Made by a program: the position numbers and the translations under genes. Shown here one piece after another: positions 56,590-64,000 of a stretch of 64,000 nt of DNA; the first letter of the stretch is position 1, and each line of letters opens with the position of its first letter. The notes below the pieces were generated by a model that saw nothing but the letters and a program-made list of their open reading frames with translations, was not told the origin of the DNA and did no database searches. This DNA comes from Heliobacterium mobile (GTDB lineage: Bacteria; Bacillota; Desulfitobacteriia; Heliobacteriales; Heliobacteriaceae). Where the stretch lies: contig NZ_WNKU01000014.1 of the NCBI RefSeq assembly GCF_009720735.1, positions 1 through 64,000 of the forward strand, given 5' to 3'.

Positions 56590-56713
56590 TTCCTCGACGC
56601 TGTCGCGCTTTAACCGCCCTGGGCATAAAGTGAACGGTGTAAGGGCGAACAAGACACCCGGCATCTCCGCAAAGCTGAGTGATAGCCGGGTGGCAAGAAC
56701 CCGTAGAGGAGAG
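56590..56713 (+). promoter_or_regulatory. Structured 5' leader sequestering the RBS of the ATPase/GTPase/Fe-S operon
   Basis: A three-stem layout. P1: ttcctcgacg (56590-56599) pairs with cgtagaggag (56702-56711), nine pairs with one mismatch, and covers the Shine-Dalgarno sequence. P2: cgccct/agggcg (56615-56620 with 56642-56647). P3: cacccggc/gccgggtg (56655-56662 with 56685-56692). This suits a translation-controlling riboswitch. I do not recognise the class. Confidence 0.6.
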
Positions 56714-56718
56714 ACGCT

Positions 56719-57498
56719 ATGATACGAGAAATTACGGTACTTCCAGGAAAAGACAAGACGGGAAGTTTGGAGAATTTTTCAGAGATCACCTTAAAAGCCG
56801 GTGAGACCATATCCATCGTGGGCCCGACAGGTAGCGGCAAAACGGCCTTCATCTCCGATATCGAATTGCTGGCCCAAGGGGACACATCGACAGGTCGCCA
56901 TGTGTTGATCAACGGTCAACCGCCTTCAGATGAACTGCGCTACGACCCTGCGATGAAACCCATCGCCATGATCACGCAGAATACAAAGTGCTTCGCCGAT
57001 CTCACTGCTGAAGAGTTCTTGCGGATTCACGCCCGGGCGAGAAAAATGCACGATAAAGAAATCGTGTACGAGACGATTGATCTCGCCAACAAATTTACCG
57101 GTGAACGAATCCGCAAAGATATGAAAGTGACTGTTCTCTCGGGCGGACAGACTCGTTCTTTGATGATCGCCGACGCCATCATGATTGGGGCAGCTCCGAT
57201 TATCCTCCTCGATGAGATCGAGAATGCTGGCATCTTTAAGCAGGAAGTTATCAGATTGATTCAAAACACCGGCAAAATCGTCGTCTTTGTCACCCATGAC
57301 CCGGTCATCGCACTGCTGACACAAAAACGGATCATCATGGGCAATGGTGCGGTACGTAAAGTCCTCAGCCAAGACGAATCGGAAGTTCGGGCCGCCCAGA
57401 ACCTGATTGAACTGGATAAGCGGGTGGGCATCATCCGAGAAAAGCTGCGGGCCGGTCATGTGATCACCAAGGAAATGATCAGCGTCAATTTTGGTTAA
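56719..57498 (+). CDS. ABC-type ATPase without a membrane partner
   Basis: A 259-aa ATP-binding cassette protein. Walker A is GPTGSGKTAF, the Q loop MITQNTK, signature motif LSGGQTRSLMIADA, Walker B PIILLDEIENAG, and the switch His in FVTHDP. The C-terminal ~50 residues are an extra helical segment. No permease or binding-protein gene is near. With the following GTPase and Fe-S protein it probably acts in maturation or insertion of a metal centre rather than transport (inference). RBS agaggaga, inside the P1 stem of the leader. Confidence 0.85.
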   Translation: MIREITVLPGKDKTGSLENFSEITLKAGETISIVGPTGSGKTAFISDIELLAQGDTSTGRHVLINGQPPSDELRYDPAMKPIAMITQNTKCFADLTAEEFLRIHARARKMHDKEIVYETIDLANKFTGERIRKDMKVTVLSGGQTRSLMIADAIMIGAAPIILLDEIENAGIFKQEVIRLIQNTGKIVVFVTHDPVIALLTQKRIIMGNGAVRKVLSQDESEVRAAQNLIELDKRVGIIREKLRAGHVITKEMISVNFG

Positions 57499-57514
57499 AA
57501 GGGCGGTGTGAAGA

Positions 57515-58225
57515 ATGAAATTGCTTGTGATTGCAGGGCCGCCTTCGGCGGGAAAAACGGCGCTGACCAAACAGATCGTCCGCCGGTTCAAAGATGAGAT
57601 GAAAATCGCTTATCTGAAAATCGACGTGGTCAAAGCCTTTGAAGATGTGGAACTGAACCGTGAGTTTGACATCCTCACGAAAAAGGTCTACTCCGGTGAC
57701 CTTTGCCCTGACCACGCTGGGGTCATGGTCTTAGGGGACGCCGTGGAATGGGCCGAACGGAACAAGGCGGACTTGTTCATCGTCGAGAGCGCAGGGTTGT
57801 GCCTGCGCTGCTCTCCCTACCTAAACCAGGGGCTCGGGATTATTGTCTTAAGTTCTATCTCCGGTATTCATGCGCCGGAAAAAATGGGTGCCATGGTCGC
57901 CTTGGCTGATATCGCCGTGGTGACGAAAATCGATTTGGTCAGTCAAGCGGAGCGGGAAGTATTCATCCAAAAAATCAAAGAAGTCCATCCCCATATCGGT
58001 CTCATGGAGACGAATGCCCTGCAAGGAACATCGCTGCAACGGCTTTACCAGTTTATCGAGAAATCGGAAGACATCGACAAAAATCATCTGGTCCTCAAAG
58101 GCAGCCCGCCCATCGGCACTTGCACCATTTGCATCGGTAAGAAAGAGATCGGCTGGGATCATCACTTTGGCGTAATCAAGAAACTTGACGGCCAGATCGC
58201 AGACTACCTGTACCGAGGTGAGTAA
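57515..58225 (+). CDS. HypB/G3E-like GTPase
   Basis: A 236-aa P-loop GTPase of the HypB/UreG/CobW type. Walker A is GPPSAGKTALTK, ESAGLC matches the G3 position of these metallochaperones, and VVTKIDL is the NKxD-like specificity motif. Metal-binding CxxC pairs occur in LCLRCSP and TCTICIG, the second in a C-terminal extension. These GTPases usually load Ni, Co or Fe into enzymes. It follows the ATPase by 16 bp and precedes the Fe-S protein by one base. It lies away from any hyp or ure genes. Confidence 0.85.
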   Translation: MKLLVIAGPPSAGKTALTKQIVRRFKDEMKIAYLKIDVVKAFEDVELNREFDILTKKVYSGDLCPDHAGVMVLGDAVEWAERNKADLFIVESAGLCLRCSPYLNQGLGIIVLSSISGIHAPEKMGAMVALADIAVVTKIDLVSQAEREVFIQKIKEVHPHIGLMETNALQGTSLQRLYQFIEKSEDIDKNHLVLKGSPPIGTCTICIGKKEIGWDHHFGVIKKLDGQIADYLYRGE

Positions 58226-58226
58226 C

Positions 58227-58874
58227 ATGAATACAAACCAACCATGGCTCCCTCCCGGTAAGAACTGCGGCCTCTGTGGTGAAGATACCTGCAAGAGTTT
58301 TCTTCGAGCCGTCAACGCGACCCAAAAAAGCTACGACGACTGCCCTTTTTACCGAAACAGTGAAGGATGCTGTACCGAATCGGAATCAAAGTGCAGTTAC
58401 GGCCCTGTCGATGTACTTGGAAATGATTACGATTTTATCTTAAAGCCCTTGCCTGGCGAGATATCGGCCCGAAAAATCGTTCTGCCCTTTCGGGGCGATA
58501 TGGTTGATAAGCTAGAGATCAAAGCAGGCGACATCGTCGTCGGCCGTCCCATGGGTGCCGGATGCCCGATTCCCCACGTGTTACAAGTGATCAAAGCAGA
58601 TCCGGTGACGGGACTCTTATACACCTGGGTCGTTGGACCGAAGTACTCTCGCGATCGAGACGTAAAAGATGTCGTCGCTTACCATATGGTCGGCTTCGAA
58701 GGGATCGCCGGCCACATTCGAAAAGAGCCTACGTTAGGTTATCGACATACATTCTTACCAGGGTTCTGCATGATGAATCTCAATCATACGGGTTTGGTAA
58801 ATATGGTCCTGCAGAAAGAAGAAGGGCCCCATATTCGGATCGAGAACATCCTAATCCTGGCGAGCAAGGAGTAA
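58227..58874 (+). CDS. (Fe-S)-binding protein of the ATPase/GTPase operon
   Basis: A 215-aa protein from ATG 58227 (RBS gaggtga). The N-terminal cluster motif NCGLCGEDTCKSF, followed by DDCPFY, matches the 4Fe-4S domain found in Fe-S and corrinoid proteins (CxxCxxxxC...C). Further Cys are in GCCTESESKC. The remaining ~150 residues form a beta-rich domain (DMVDKLEIKAGDIVVGRPMGAGCPIPH) of unknown fold. It may be the acceptor or donor of the metal centre handled by its two partners. A terminator follows. Confidence 0.82.
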   Translation: MNTNQPWLPPGKNCGLCGEDTCKSFLRAVNATQKSYDDCPFYRNSEGCCTESESKCSYGPVDVLGNDYDFILKPLPGEISARKIVLPFRGDMVDKLEIKAGDIVVGRPMGAGCPIPHVLQVIKADPVTGLLYTWVVGPKYSRDRDVKDVVAYHMVGFEGIAGHIRKEPTLGYRHTFLPGFCMMNLNHTGLVNMVLQKEEGPHIRIENILILASKE

Positions 58875-58897
58875 GGGAAAGCCCTTACTCTTTTTTA
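58869..58897 (+). terminator. Terminator after the Fe-S gene
   Basis: 9-bp stem gagtaaggg/cccttactc with a 4-nt loop, followed by tttttt. The stop codon lies in the left arm. Confidence 0.92.
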
Positions 58898-59067
58898 TTC
58901 TAGATCATCAATTTAGGTGAGTTAAAATATGCCACTATTGTATGGGTTTTAATATAATGTCGAAAGTTTTGCTGTTTGATAAGAAATAAGCTAAAATGTT
59001 GCTTGCGTTCGACCGTTAGGTGCAACCTTTTTTCTGCGGCCTGCGTCTATAAGACGGAGGGATATGT

Positions 59068-60141
59068 GTGCAAAAACAGAAAAACCAAAAAAGTGCATGG
59101 AAAATCGTCTGTTCTATAGCGATATCTGGTACAATACTTCTGCAGGGTGCTGTGACGGCTGCTTGGGCAGATAGTGATTACGCCAATCACTGGGCCAAAG
59201 AGGAAATCGGCAAGATGGTTGCCTTGCGTCTATACCAGGGTGATGAACAGGGGTTAATCAAACCCGATCGCGTCATGACCCGGGCCGAGTTTATGACCTT
59301 GCTCGTCCGAGCTTTTGATTTTCAGGTCAACTTTATTAAAGCTCCCGACATAAAAGATATCGTCGATGATGTTCCTTCGAACGCCTGGTATACAGATGAT
59401 TTGATCCGTGCGGCCCATACCTTTCTACCGATCGAACATCGAATTTTTCATCCTGACGAAGGGATGACCCGAGAAGTCATGGCCCAGTGGGTCATGGCTG
59501 CCTATACCCATAAGAGCAATGAAGCGACTACAATCACTACGGAGAACGTTGATTTTACCGATGCAGGTGAGATAGATCCTCTCTATGTGGAAGCAGTAAA
59601 ACAAGCGGCCTCGCTCAAATGGCTTACCGGTTATGATGATGGAACTTTTCAACCGAAAGCGCAGGTCACTCGTGCGCAGGCTGCCGTCATCGTCGCAAGG
59701 ATGCTGCAAACTCTCCCAGAAAATCTACGCAAAGAGATCATCCCCTATCAATATCACAGCCGAGCGGACCAAGGGAAATGGGACGCTACCCCGCAAGGAC
59801 TGATCCTCCGTTCCAAAGAAGATATCCGCGCCTTTGAAGAGAAATGGCGCGATCCATCGAGCAGCCTTTCCCTGCTCGACCCGACCCAGATCGATTTCGA
59901 AAAACAAGCGGTGGTGGCCCTCATCGGCTATCCCAGTTCCAGTTCGAATCCCCCTCTCGTTACTTCTATGGTTCGACAAGACGATCAGTTGACAATCCAT
60001 CTCGAGAAGAAAACCGGTGTTATCGAGACGGCTGACATTACAGGTATCTATCGGTTCTATAGGGTTTCCAAAGAAAAGGTTTATGGGATTAAAGAAGTGC
60101 GGACCGATCTGCATACCATCACCGTAAGCCCCGAAAAATAG
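59068..60141 (+). CDS. S-layer homology (SLH) protein with PrcB-like C-terminus
   Basis: A 357-aa exported protein. The signal peptide ends near AVTAAWA (~35). Three SLH repeats (~36-220): YANHWAKEEIGKMVALRLYQG, then RIFHPDEGMTREVMAQWV, then LKWLTGYDDGTFQPKAQVTRAQAA. These bind pyruvylated wall polymers. The C-terminal ~115 residues (IRAFEEKWRD, DFEKQAVVALIGYPSS) resemble the PrcB C-terminal domain. GTG start, RBS ggaggg. The 165-bp gap before it holds a tataat-like element. Confidence 0.9.
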   Translation: MQKQKNQKSAWKIVCSIAISGTILLQGAVTAAWADSDYANHWAKEEIGKMVALRLYQGDEQGLIKPDRVMTRAEFMTLLVRAFDFQVNFIKAPDIKDIVDDVPSNAWYTDDLIRAAHTFLPIEHRIFHPDEGMTREVMAQWVMAAYTHKSNEATTITTENVDFTDAGEIDPLYVEAVKQAASLKWLTGYDDGTFQPKAQVTRAQAAVIVARMLQTLPENLRKEIIPYQYHSRADQGKWDATPQGLILRSKEDIRAFEEKWRDPSSSLSLLDPTQIDFEKQAVVALIGYPSSSSNPPLVTSMVRQDDQLTIHLEKKTGVIETADITGIYRFYRVSKEKVYGIKEVRTDLHTITVSPEK

Positions 60142-60158
60142 AAAAGCGATACAGAGTG

Positions 60159-60190
60159 AAAGCGATCAGCGAAAAAGGCTGATCGCTTCC
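60159..60190 (+). terminator. Terminator after the SLH gene
   Basis: 11-bp stem aagcgatcagc/gctgatcgctt with a 7-nt loop, then ccttg, a weak T tract. Confidence 0.75.
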
Positions 60191-60286
60191 TTGTCACAAT
60201 GAAATACTGGAATCTATCGCTTGAATACGTTAAAATACCTTTGACGATCCTTCGGCAACAATCGACGGTATAAGGAGAAAGCCTTC

Positions 60287-61330
60287 GTGCCCAGACGAGT
60301 AATTACCCTTTTAAAACAGGCAAACTATACGGCTTTGCAGAGCGCCATGGGGAATTACTTTCTTGCGGCTGTCAAGTACTTCGCCTTTCAAATGTCCGGA
60401 TCGACGGCAATGCAGGCGGAAGCGGTACACAGCTTTAACGACGGTTGTGCTCAGGCGGCCGTTTTTACTGGTTCCATCTTCGCATCCCGCAAGCCGACAC
60501 CGTCTTTCCCCAACGGCTTTGGGCGATTGTCCAACTTAATCGTTCTGTTCGTGGCCATCTTCATGGCCTTTAACTCCTGGAAAGCGATCAAGGCTGGCTA
60601 TGGGGCGATCTTTCACCCCCATGGGATAAACGATCTATCCGCCTACCTCTGGAGCGTGGCCACACTGATCAGCGGATTTCTCGTCGATGGCTATGTCTTA
60701 TACCAAGCGATGAAAGACATTGCCCGTGAGGCCGATGTGGAAGCCAAAGGTTTCGATCTGGTTAAAGTCGCCATGAACAAATATCAACTGGCCTCGCCAG
60801 AGACCCGTTTAGTCTTCTTTGAAGACTTGCTGGCCACGACGGCCATTTTCATCGCCCTCGCAGGGATCACGGCCTCCTTCGTAGGTATTGCTTCCTGGGG
60901 AGACGGTTTGGCCGGTCTGGTCATTGGGCTCTTGTTGTTGGCCATTGCCGTCAATGTAGCTTGGGAAAATGTGAAAGGACTGATCGGATACACGGCTCCA
61001 GAGGAAGTGGTCGATGAAATCGCCGAAACCATCATGGACGTACAGGGAGTAGAAGACTTGTACGAACTGGATGTGGTCCGGGAAGGATCCTTCTTAGATG
61101 TAGACGGGACCATCGAACTGCCGGAGACGTGGTCGGTCGGACAAGCGGAAGACGTAAAAGAAGAAATCCAGCGCCGATTAAAGGTGATTTATCCCAATAT
61201 ACACAATGTCACCCTGAGCATCCATGAGGATGACGAGTTGAGCCGCTGGGGCTCCCGGGACTATGTCCGGCTGAAAAGAAAGAAAGTGGCCGACCGACTA
61301 GTCAAGACGGGAAACAGAACACGCAAATGA
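60287..61330 (+). CDS. CDF-like cation transporter, long variant
   Basis: A 347-aa cation-efflux homologue. The helix-2 site is AEAVHSFNDGCAQ (HxxxD). The matching helix-5 site is altered: FFEDLLATTAIF, with Glu/Asp in place of His. This is typical of a divergent CDF subgroup, so metal choice may differ from the gene at 16.7 kb. C-terminal domain (~245-310) is the usual ferredoxin-like fold. GTG start. It is 23 bp from the next gene. Confidence 0.88.
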   Translation: MPRRVITLLKQANYTALQSAMGNYFLAAVKYFAFQMSGSTAMQAEAVHSFNDGCAQAAVFTGSIFASRKPTPSFPNGFGRLSNLIVLFVAIFMAFNSWKAIKAGYGAIFHPHGINDLSAYLWSVATLISGFLVDGYVLYQAMKDIAREADVEAKGFDLVKVAMNKYQLASPETRLVFFEDLLATTAIFIALAGITASFVGIASWGDGLAGLVIGLLLLAIAVNVAWENVKGLIGYTAPEEVVDEIAETIMDVQGVEDLYELDVVREGSFLDVDGTIELPETWSVGQAEDVKEEIQRRLKVIYPNIHNVTLSIHEDDELSRWGSRDYVRLKRKKVADRLVKTGNRTRK

Positions 61331-61352
61331 CATAGGGAGGACGATTCAATCC

Positions 61353-62984
61353 ATGGCAGTTTTCGTCATCGGACATCGCAATCCGGACACGGATTCGATC
61401 TGTTCGGCGATCAGCTATGCCTTTTTAAAAAGGCAACTGACTGGTCGTGAGTACATACCGGCCCGCTGCGGTAAAGTAAAACCAGAGACTCAATTCGTGC
61501 TGGACTATTTTAAGGTGGATGCACCGCAACTGATCACAGACGTGCGCGCCCGTGTGTCCGATTTGCTCAACGGGCAAGCTCCCGTATCGATCTGCAAGGA
61601 CACACCGATTCGAGAAGTGGGCATCCTGTCCCGGAACAAGAACACGAAGTCCCTGCCAGTCGTCGATGAGAACAACCGGCTCCAGGGGATTATCTCTGTA
61701 GGCGATATCGCCCAACTCTATCTAAACCTGGACGAATTGAATAACTTAGAAAAAATGGGACTGACCCTCGGGGGAGTCCTGCGGACCATGGGCGGCCGCT
61801 TTTTAGTCGCGGCGCCTCCGGAGACGGTTCTCCGCGGCAAAGCGATCATCGGTGCCATGCATGAAGAGACCATGGTGCAACGGATCAGCGAAGGTGACGT
61901 AGTTATCATCGGTGACCGGGAAGGCTCCCAACTGGCTGCCCTAGAGGCAGGGGCAGGCTGCCTGATTGTCACGGGCGGTTTCGCCATCACTGAGCGGGTG
62001 GAGAAAAAAGCCCGTCAAAAAGATGTTCCTGTCCTGTCGGTGCCTTACGATACTTATAACACGGGCCGGCTCCTCGGCCTCAGTGCCCCCGTCTATTCGA
62101 TCATGCATCAGGAAATGGTCACCTTCCAACCGGATGACTTTGTCGATGAAACCCGCAAGGTCATGCTGGAAACACGCTTTCGTAATTATCCCGTCGTAGA
62201 CGACGAAAACCGCCTTCTGGGCGTCATCTCCCGGTATCACCTGCTGGCGGCGCAGCGCAAAAAGATCATTTTAGTCGATCACAATGAAAAGAGCCAAGCC
62301 GTAGCCGGGATCGACCAAGCTCAGGTGCTCGAAGTGATCGACCATCACCGTGTCGGGGACGTTCAGACTGGTGAACCGATCTACTTCCGCGGCGAGCCTG
62401 TCGGGTGCACGAGCACGATCATCTTCTCCATGTTTGAAGAAAACGAAATCGAACCACCGAGAGAGATCGCGGGACTGATGTTATCGGCGATTCTGTCCGA
62501 TACGGTCCTGTTCAAAAGTCCCACCTGCACGGATCGAGATAAGAAAGCCGCCGAAAAGCTGGCCAAGATCGCCGGCATTGACATCGAAGAGTACGGGTTG
62601 AAGATGTTTACGGCAGGCTCCTCCTTAGAAGGCCGCACGCCCGAAGAGATCATTTACCAGGACTTTAAGGAATTCCACCTGGGCGCCATGCATCTGGGGA
62701 TCGGTCAAGTGGAGACGATGGATCAAGCTGGGATTGCCCGCATGCAAGAGACTCTCATGGAAGCACTGGATACGATCCGGCAGAGCAAAAACCTCGACCT
62801 GGTGTTGCTGATGCTCACGGACATCATCAAAGAGGGAACGCTGTTGCTCCTGTCCGGTGAAAAGACTGAACCGATCGAGAAAGCCTTTAATGTCGCCGTA
62901 AAAGACGGTGTGGCTCACCTACCGGGTGTCCTTTCCCGGAAAAAACAAGTTGTCCCGCCGCTGTCGTCCTACCTGGGTACATAA
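61353..62984 (+). CDS. Mn-dependent inorganic pyrophosphatase with CBS-DRTGG insert
   Basis: A 543-aa family II pyrophosphatase. The DHH domain is split: N-terminal FVIGHRNPDTDSICSAISYA and later EVIDHHRVGD. Between them lie a CBS motif (~70-130), a DRTGG domain (~135-245) and a second CBS (~246-305). Related clostridial enzymes are inhibited by AMP/ADP and activated by ATP or Ap4A through these domains. RBS atagggagga. Confidence 0.95.
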   Translation: MAVFVIGHRNPDTDSICSAISYAFLKRQLTGREYIPARCGKVKPETQFVLDYFKVDAPQLITDVRARVSDLLNGQAPVSICKDTPIREVGILSRNKNTKSLPVVDENNRLQGIISVGDIAQLYLNLDELNNLEKMGLTLGGVLRTMGGRFLVAAPPETVLRGKAIIGAMHEETMVQRISEGDVVIIGDREGSQLAALEAGAGCLIVTGGFAITERVEKKARQKDVPVLSVPYDTYNTGRLLGLSAPVYSIMHQEMVTFQPDDFVDETRKVMLETRFRNYPVVDDENRLLGVISRYHLLAAQRKKIILVDHNEKSQAVAGIDQAQVLEVIDHHRVGDVQTGEPIYFRGEPVGCTSTIIFSMFEENEIEPPREIAGLMLSAILSDTVLFKSPTCTDRDKKAAEKLAKIAGIDIEEYGLKMFTAGSSLEGRTPEEIIYQDFKEFHLGAMHLGIGQVETMDQAGIARMQETLMEALDTIRQSKNLDLVLLMLTDIIKEGTLLLLSGEKTEPIEKAFNVAVKDGVAHLPGVLSRKKQVVPPLSSYLGT

Positions 62985-63039
62985 AACCTAACAGAGTATA
63001 GACCTCATCGTTAAGAAAAAGCGAAATCTCGACATAGGG

Positions 63040-63072
63040 AAAAGCGGCCTGGTTAAAACCAGCCCGCTTTTC
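63040..63072 (+). terminator. Terminator before pepF
   Basis: Stem aaaagcgg-c-ctggtt/aaccag-c-ccgctttt with a 2-nt core loop, followed by ctatttctt. Confidence 0.8.
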
Positions 63073-63154
63073 TATTTCTTGCTTTTCGTGGATATGTTTT
63101 CGTGAGTCAGTCATAATAAATTGAAAAGATACTAAATAGGTGGAGAGTGAATCG

Positions 63155-64000
63155 ATGGAAAAGGAAAAAGCCTTGCCGACTCGCCAGCAAGTTCCAGACC
63201 AGTTCAAATGGAAGCTGGAAGACATCTACAGGAGTGACGGCGATTGGGAAAAAGACTACCAGGAAGCACCGAAACTAGTGGAACAGTTAAGCGGGTTAAA
63301 GGGAAAGCTGCAGGAAAAGGCCCTTAATCTGTTCAAAGCCTTGCAACTGCAAGACCAGATCGGGCAAATCATGGAGAAGCTCTTTACCTATGCGCGCATG
63401 CGACGGGATGAAGACAACACGAACGCGACCTATCAAGCTTTGACCGATCGGGCTGTTGCCTTGAACACGCAGATAGCAAGTGCCACGTCCTTTCTGACGC
63501 CGGAGATCTTGGCGATCCCTGAAGAGGTGCTGAAGCGCTTTCAGCAGGAAGAGCAGGGTCTGAACGTGTACCGTTTCTTCTTGGACGACCTGAAACGGCA
63601 GAAAGCTCATGTACTTTCAGAAGGGGAAGAAATCATCTTAGCCCAAGCTGGTGAGATATCCCAAGCTCCCGGGCAAATTTTTACGATGCTCAACAATGCC
63701 GACTTGACCTTTCCGACGATCAAAGACGAAGAGGGCAAAGAGATCGAGATCACCCACGGCCGCTTTTCCCGCCTCATGGAGAGTCGCGATCGCCGGGTGC
63801 GGAAAGATACCTTTCATGGCCTTTATAGTTCCTATAAAAAGCTGGAGAACACGCTCGCATCAACTTTGAACTCTGTCGTCAAGCGAGACATCTTTTTCGC
63901 CCGAGTGCGTAAGTTCCCTTCGGCTTTGGAAGGGTCTCTTTTCGGCGATAACGTGCCTGTACAAGTCTATGACAACCTCATTCGCACCGTCCGGGCGCAA
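63155..64000 (+). CDS. pepF: Oligoendopeptidase F (partial, runs off the window)
   Basis: The reading frame is open from ATG 63155 (RBS aggtggag) to the window edge, 282 codons. The N-terminal M3-family region QVPDQFKWKLEDIYRSDGDWE and RLMESRDRRVRKDTFHGLY match PepF. The zinc site HExxH of the family lies beyond the window. It is a cytoplasmic oligopeptidase. Confidence 0.92.
   Translation, partial: MEKEKALPTRQQVPDQFKWKLEDIYRSDGDWEKDYQEAPKLVEQLSGLKGKLQEKALNLFKALQLQDQIGQIMEKLFTYARMRRDEDNTNATYQALTDRAVALNTQIASATSFLTPEILAIPEEVLKRFQQEEQGLNVYRFFLDDLKRQKAHVLSEGEEIILAQAGEISQAPGQIFTMLNNADLTFPTIKDEEGKEIEITHGRFSRLMESRDRRVRKDTFHGLYSSYKKLENTLASTLNSVVKRDIFFARVRKFPSALEGSLFGDNVPVQVYDNLIRTVRAQ

Noticed and set aside
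56615-56660. Similarity of ccgccctgggca and ggcgaaca to ZTP riboswitch segments
   Set aside because: The two segments occur in the wrong order and without the ZTP pseudoknot layout.

Overview
The window reads as chromosomal core DNA of an endospore-forming Firmicute of the class Clostridia. Sporulation or Firmicute marker genes recur: bofC, spoIID, sigI/rsgI, a Spo0E-like phosphatase, an AbrB-type regulator, hemZ, ireB and DUF1292. Gene order matches conserved Firmicute blocks (yebC-bofC-ruvCAB-queA-tgt-yajC-secDF; relA-dtd-hemZ-hisS-aspS; iscR-iscS-iscU-mnmA-alaS-ireB-ruvX-mltG). By eye the G+C is near 50%. A Heliobacteriaceae/Peptococcaceae-type organism would fit, but no diagnostic photosynthesis gene is visible, so this is only an inference.

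Layout: 1-566 is the end of an rRNA operon (23S 3' end, tRNA-Asn, initiator tRNA-Met, 5S, terminator). 565-732 (-) is a small Arg/Cys-rich gene missed by length filters. 0.9-16.6 kb carries DUF3842, a CooT-like gene, yebC, an Lrp regulator, bofC, ruvCAB, queuosine genes (queH, queA, tgt), sigI-rsgI, spoIID and the Sec accessory genes yajC/secDF. 16.7-27.5 kb carries a metal transporter, relA, dtd, hemZ, hisS, aspS, tcdA, a CsoR-type repressor and thioredoxin. 27.7-33.4 kb carries a response regulator/c-di-GMP protein, a radical-SAM DNA-repair-like protein and a class II photolyase. 33.5-46.8 kb carries Fe-S assembly, tRNA thiolation, alaS, ireB-ruvX-DUF1292-mltG and a U32 tRNA-hydroxylation-type protein. 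46.8-56.5 kb carries small genes, an AbrB-type regulator, PAP2, lexA with an adjacent SOS-type small membrane gene, an ECF sigma/anti-sigma set, a flavodiiron protein, an HD-GYP protein and an MFS exporter. 56.6-58.9 kb is an unusual three-gene operon (ABC-type ATPase, G3E/HypB-like GTPase, Fe-S protein) behind a structured leader. The window ends with an SLH protein, a CDF-like transporter, a CBS/DRTGG pyrophosphatase and a truncated pepF.

The most interesting structure is a family of three ~173-bp intergenic elements (31801-31972, 35643-35816, 41750-41922), all in one orientation. Their stems differ between copies but stay paired through compensatory changes, while the apical loop is nearly invariant. 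This is the pattern of a selected RNA (or hairpin DNA) structure. Other points worth attention are the ATPase/GTPase/Fe-S operon with its RBS-sequestering leader, the double-LexA-box small membrane gene beside lexA, the relic-like T-box leader of alaS, a c-di-GMP protein with a damaged EAL domain, and two unannotated small proteins. No CRISPR array, prophage or intact insertion sequence was seen.
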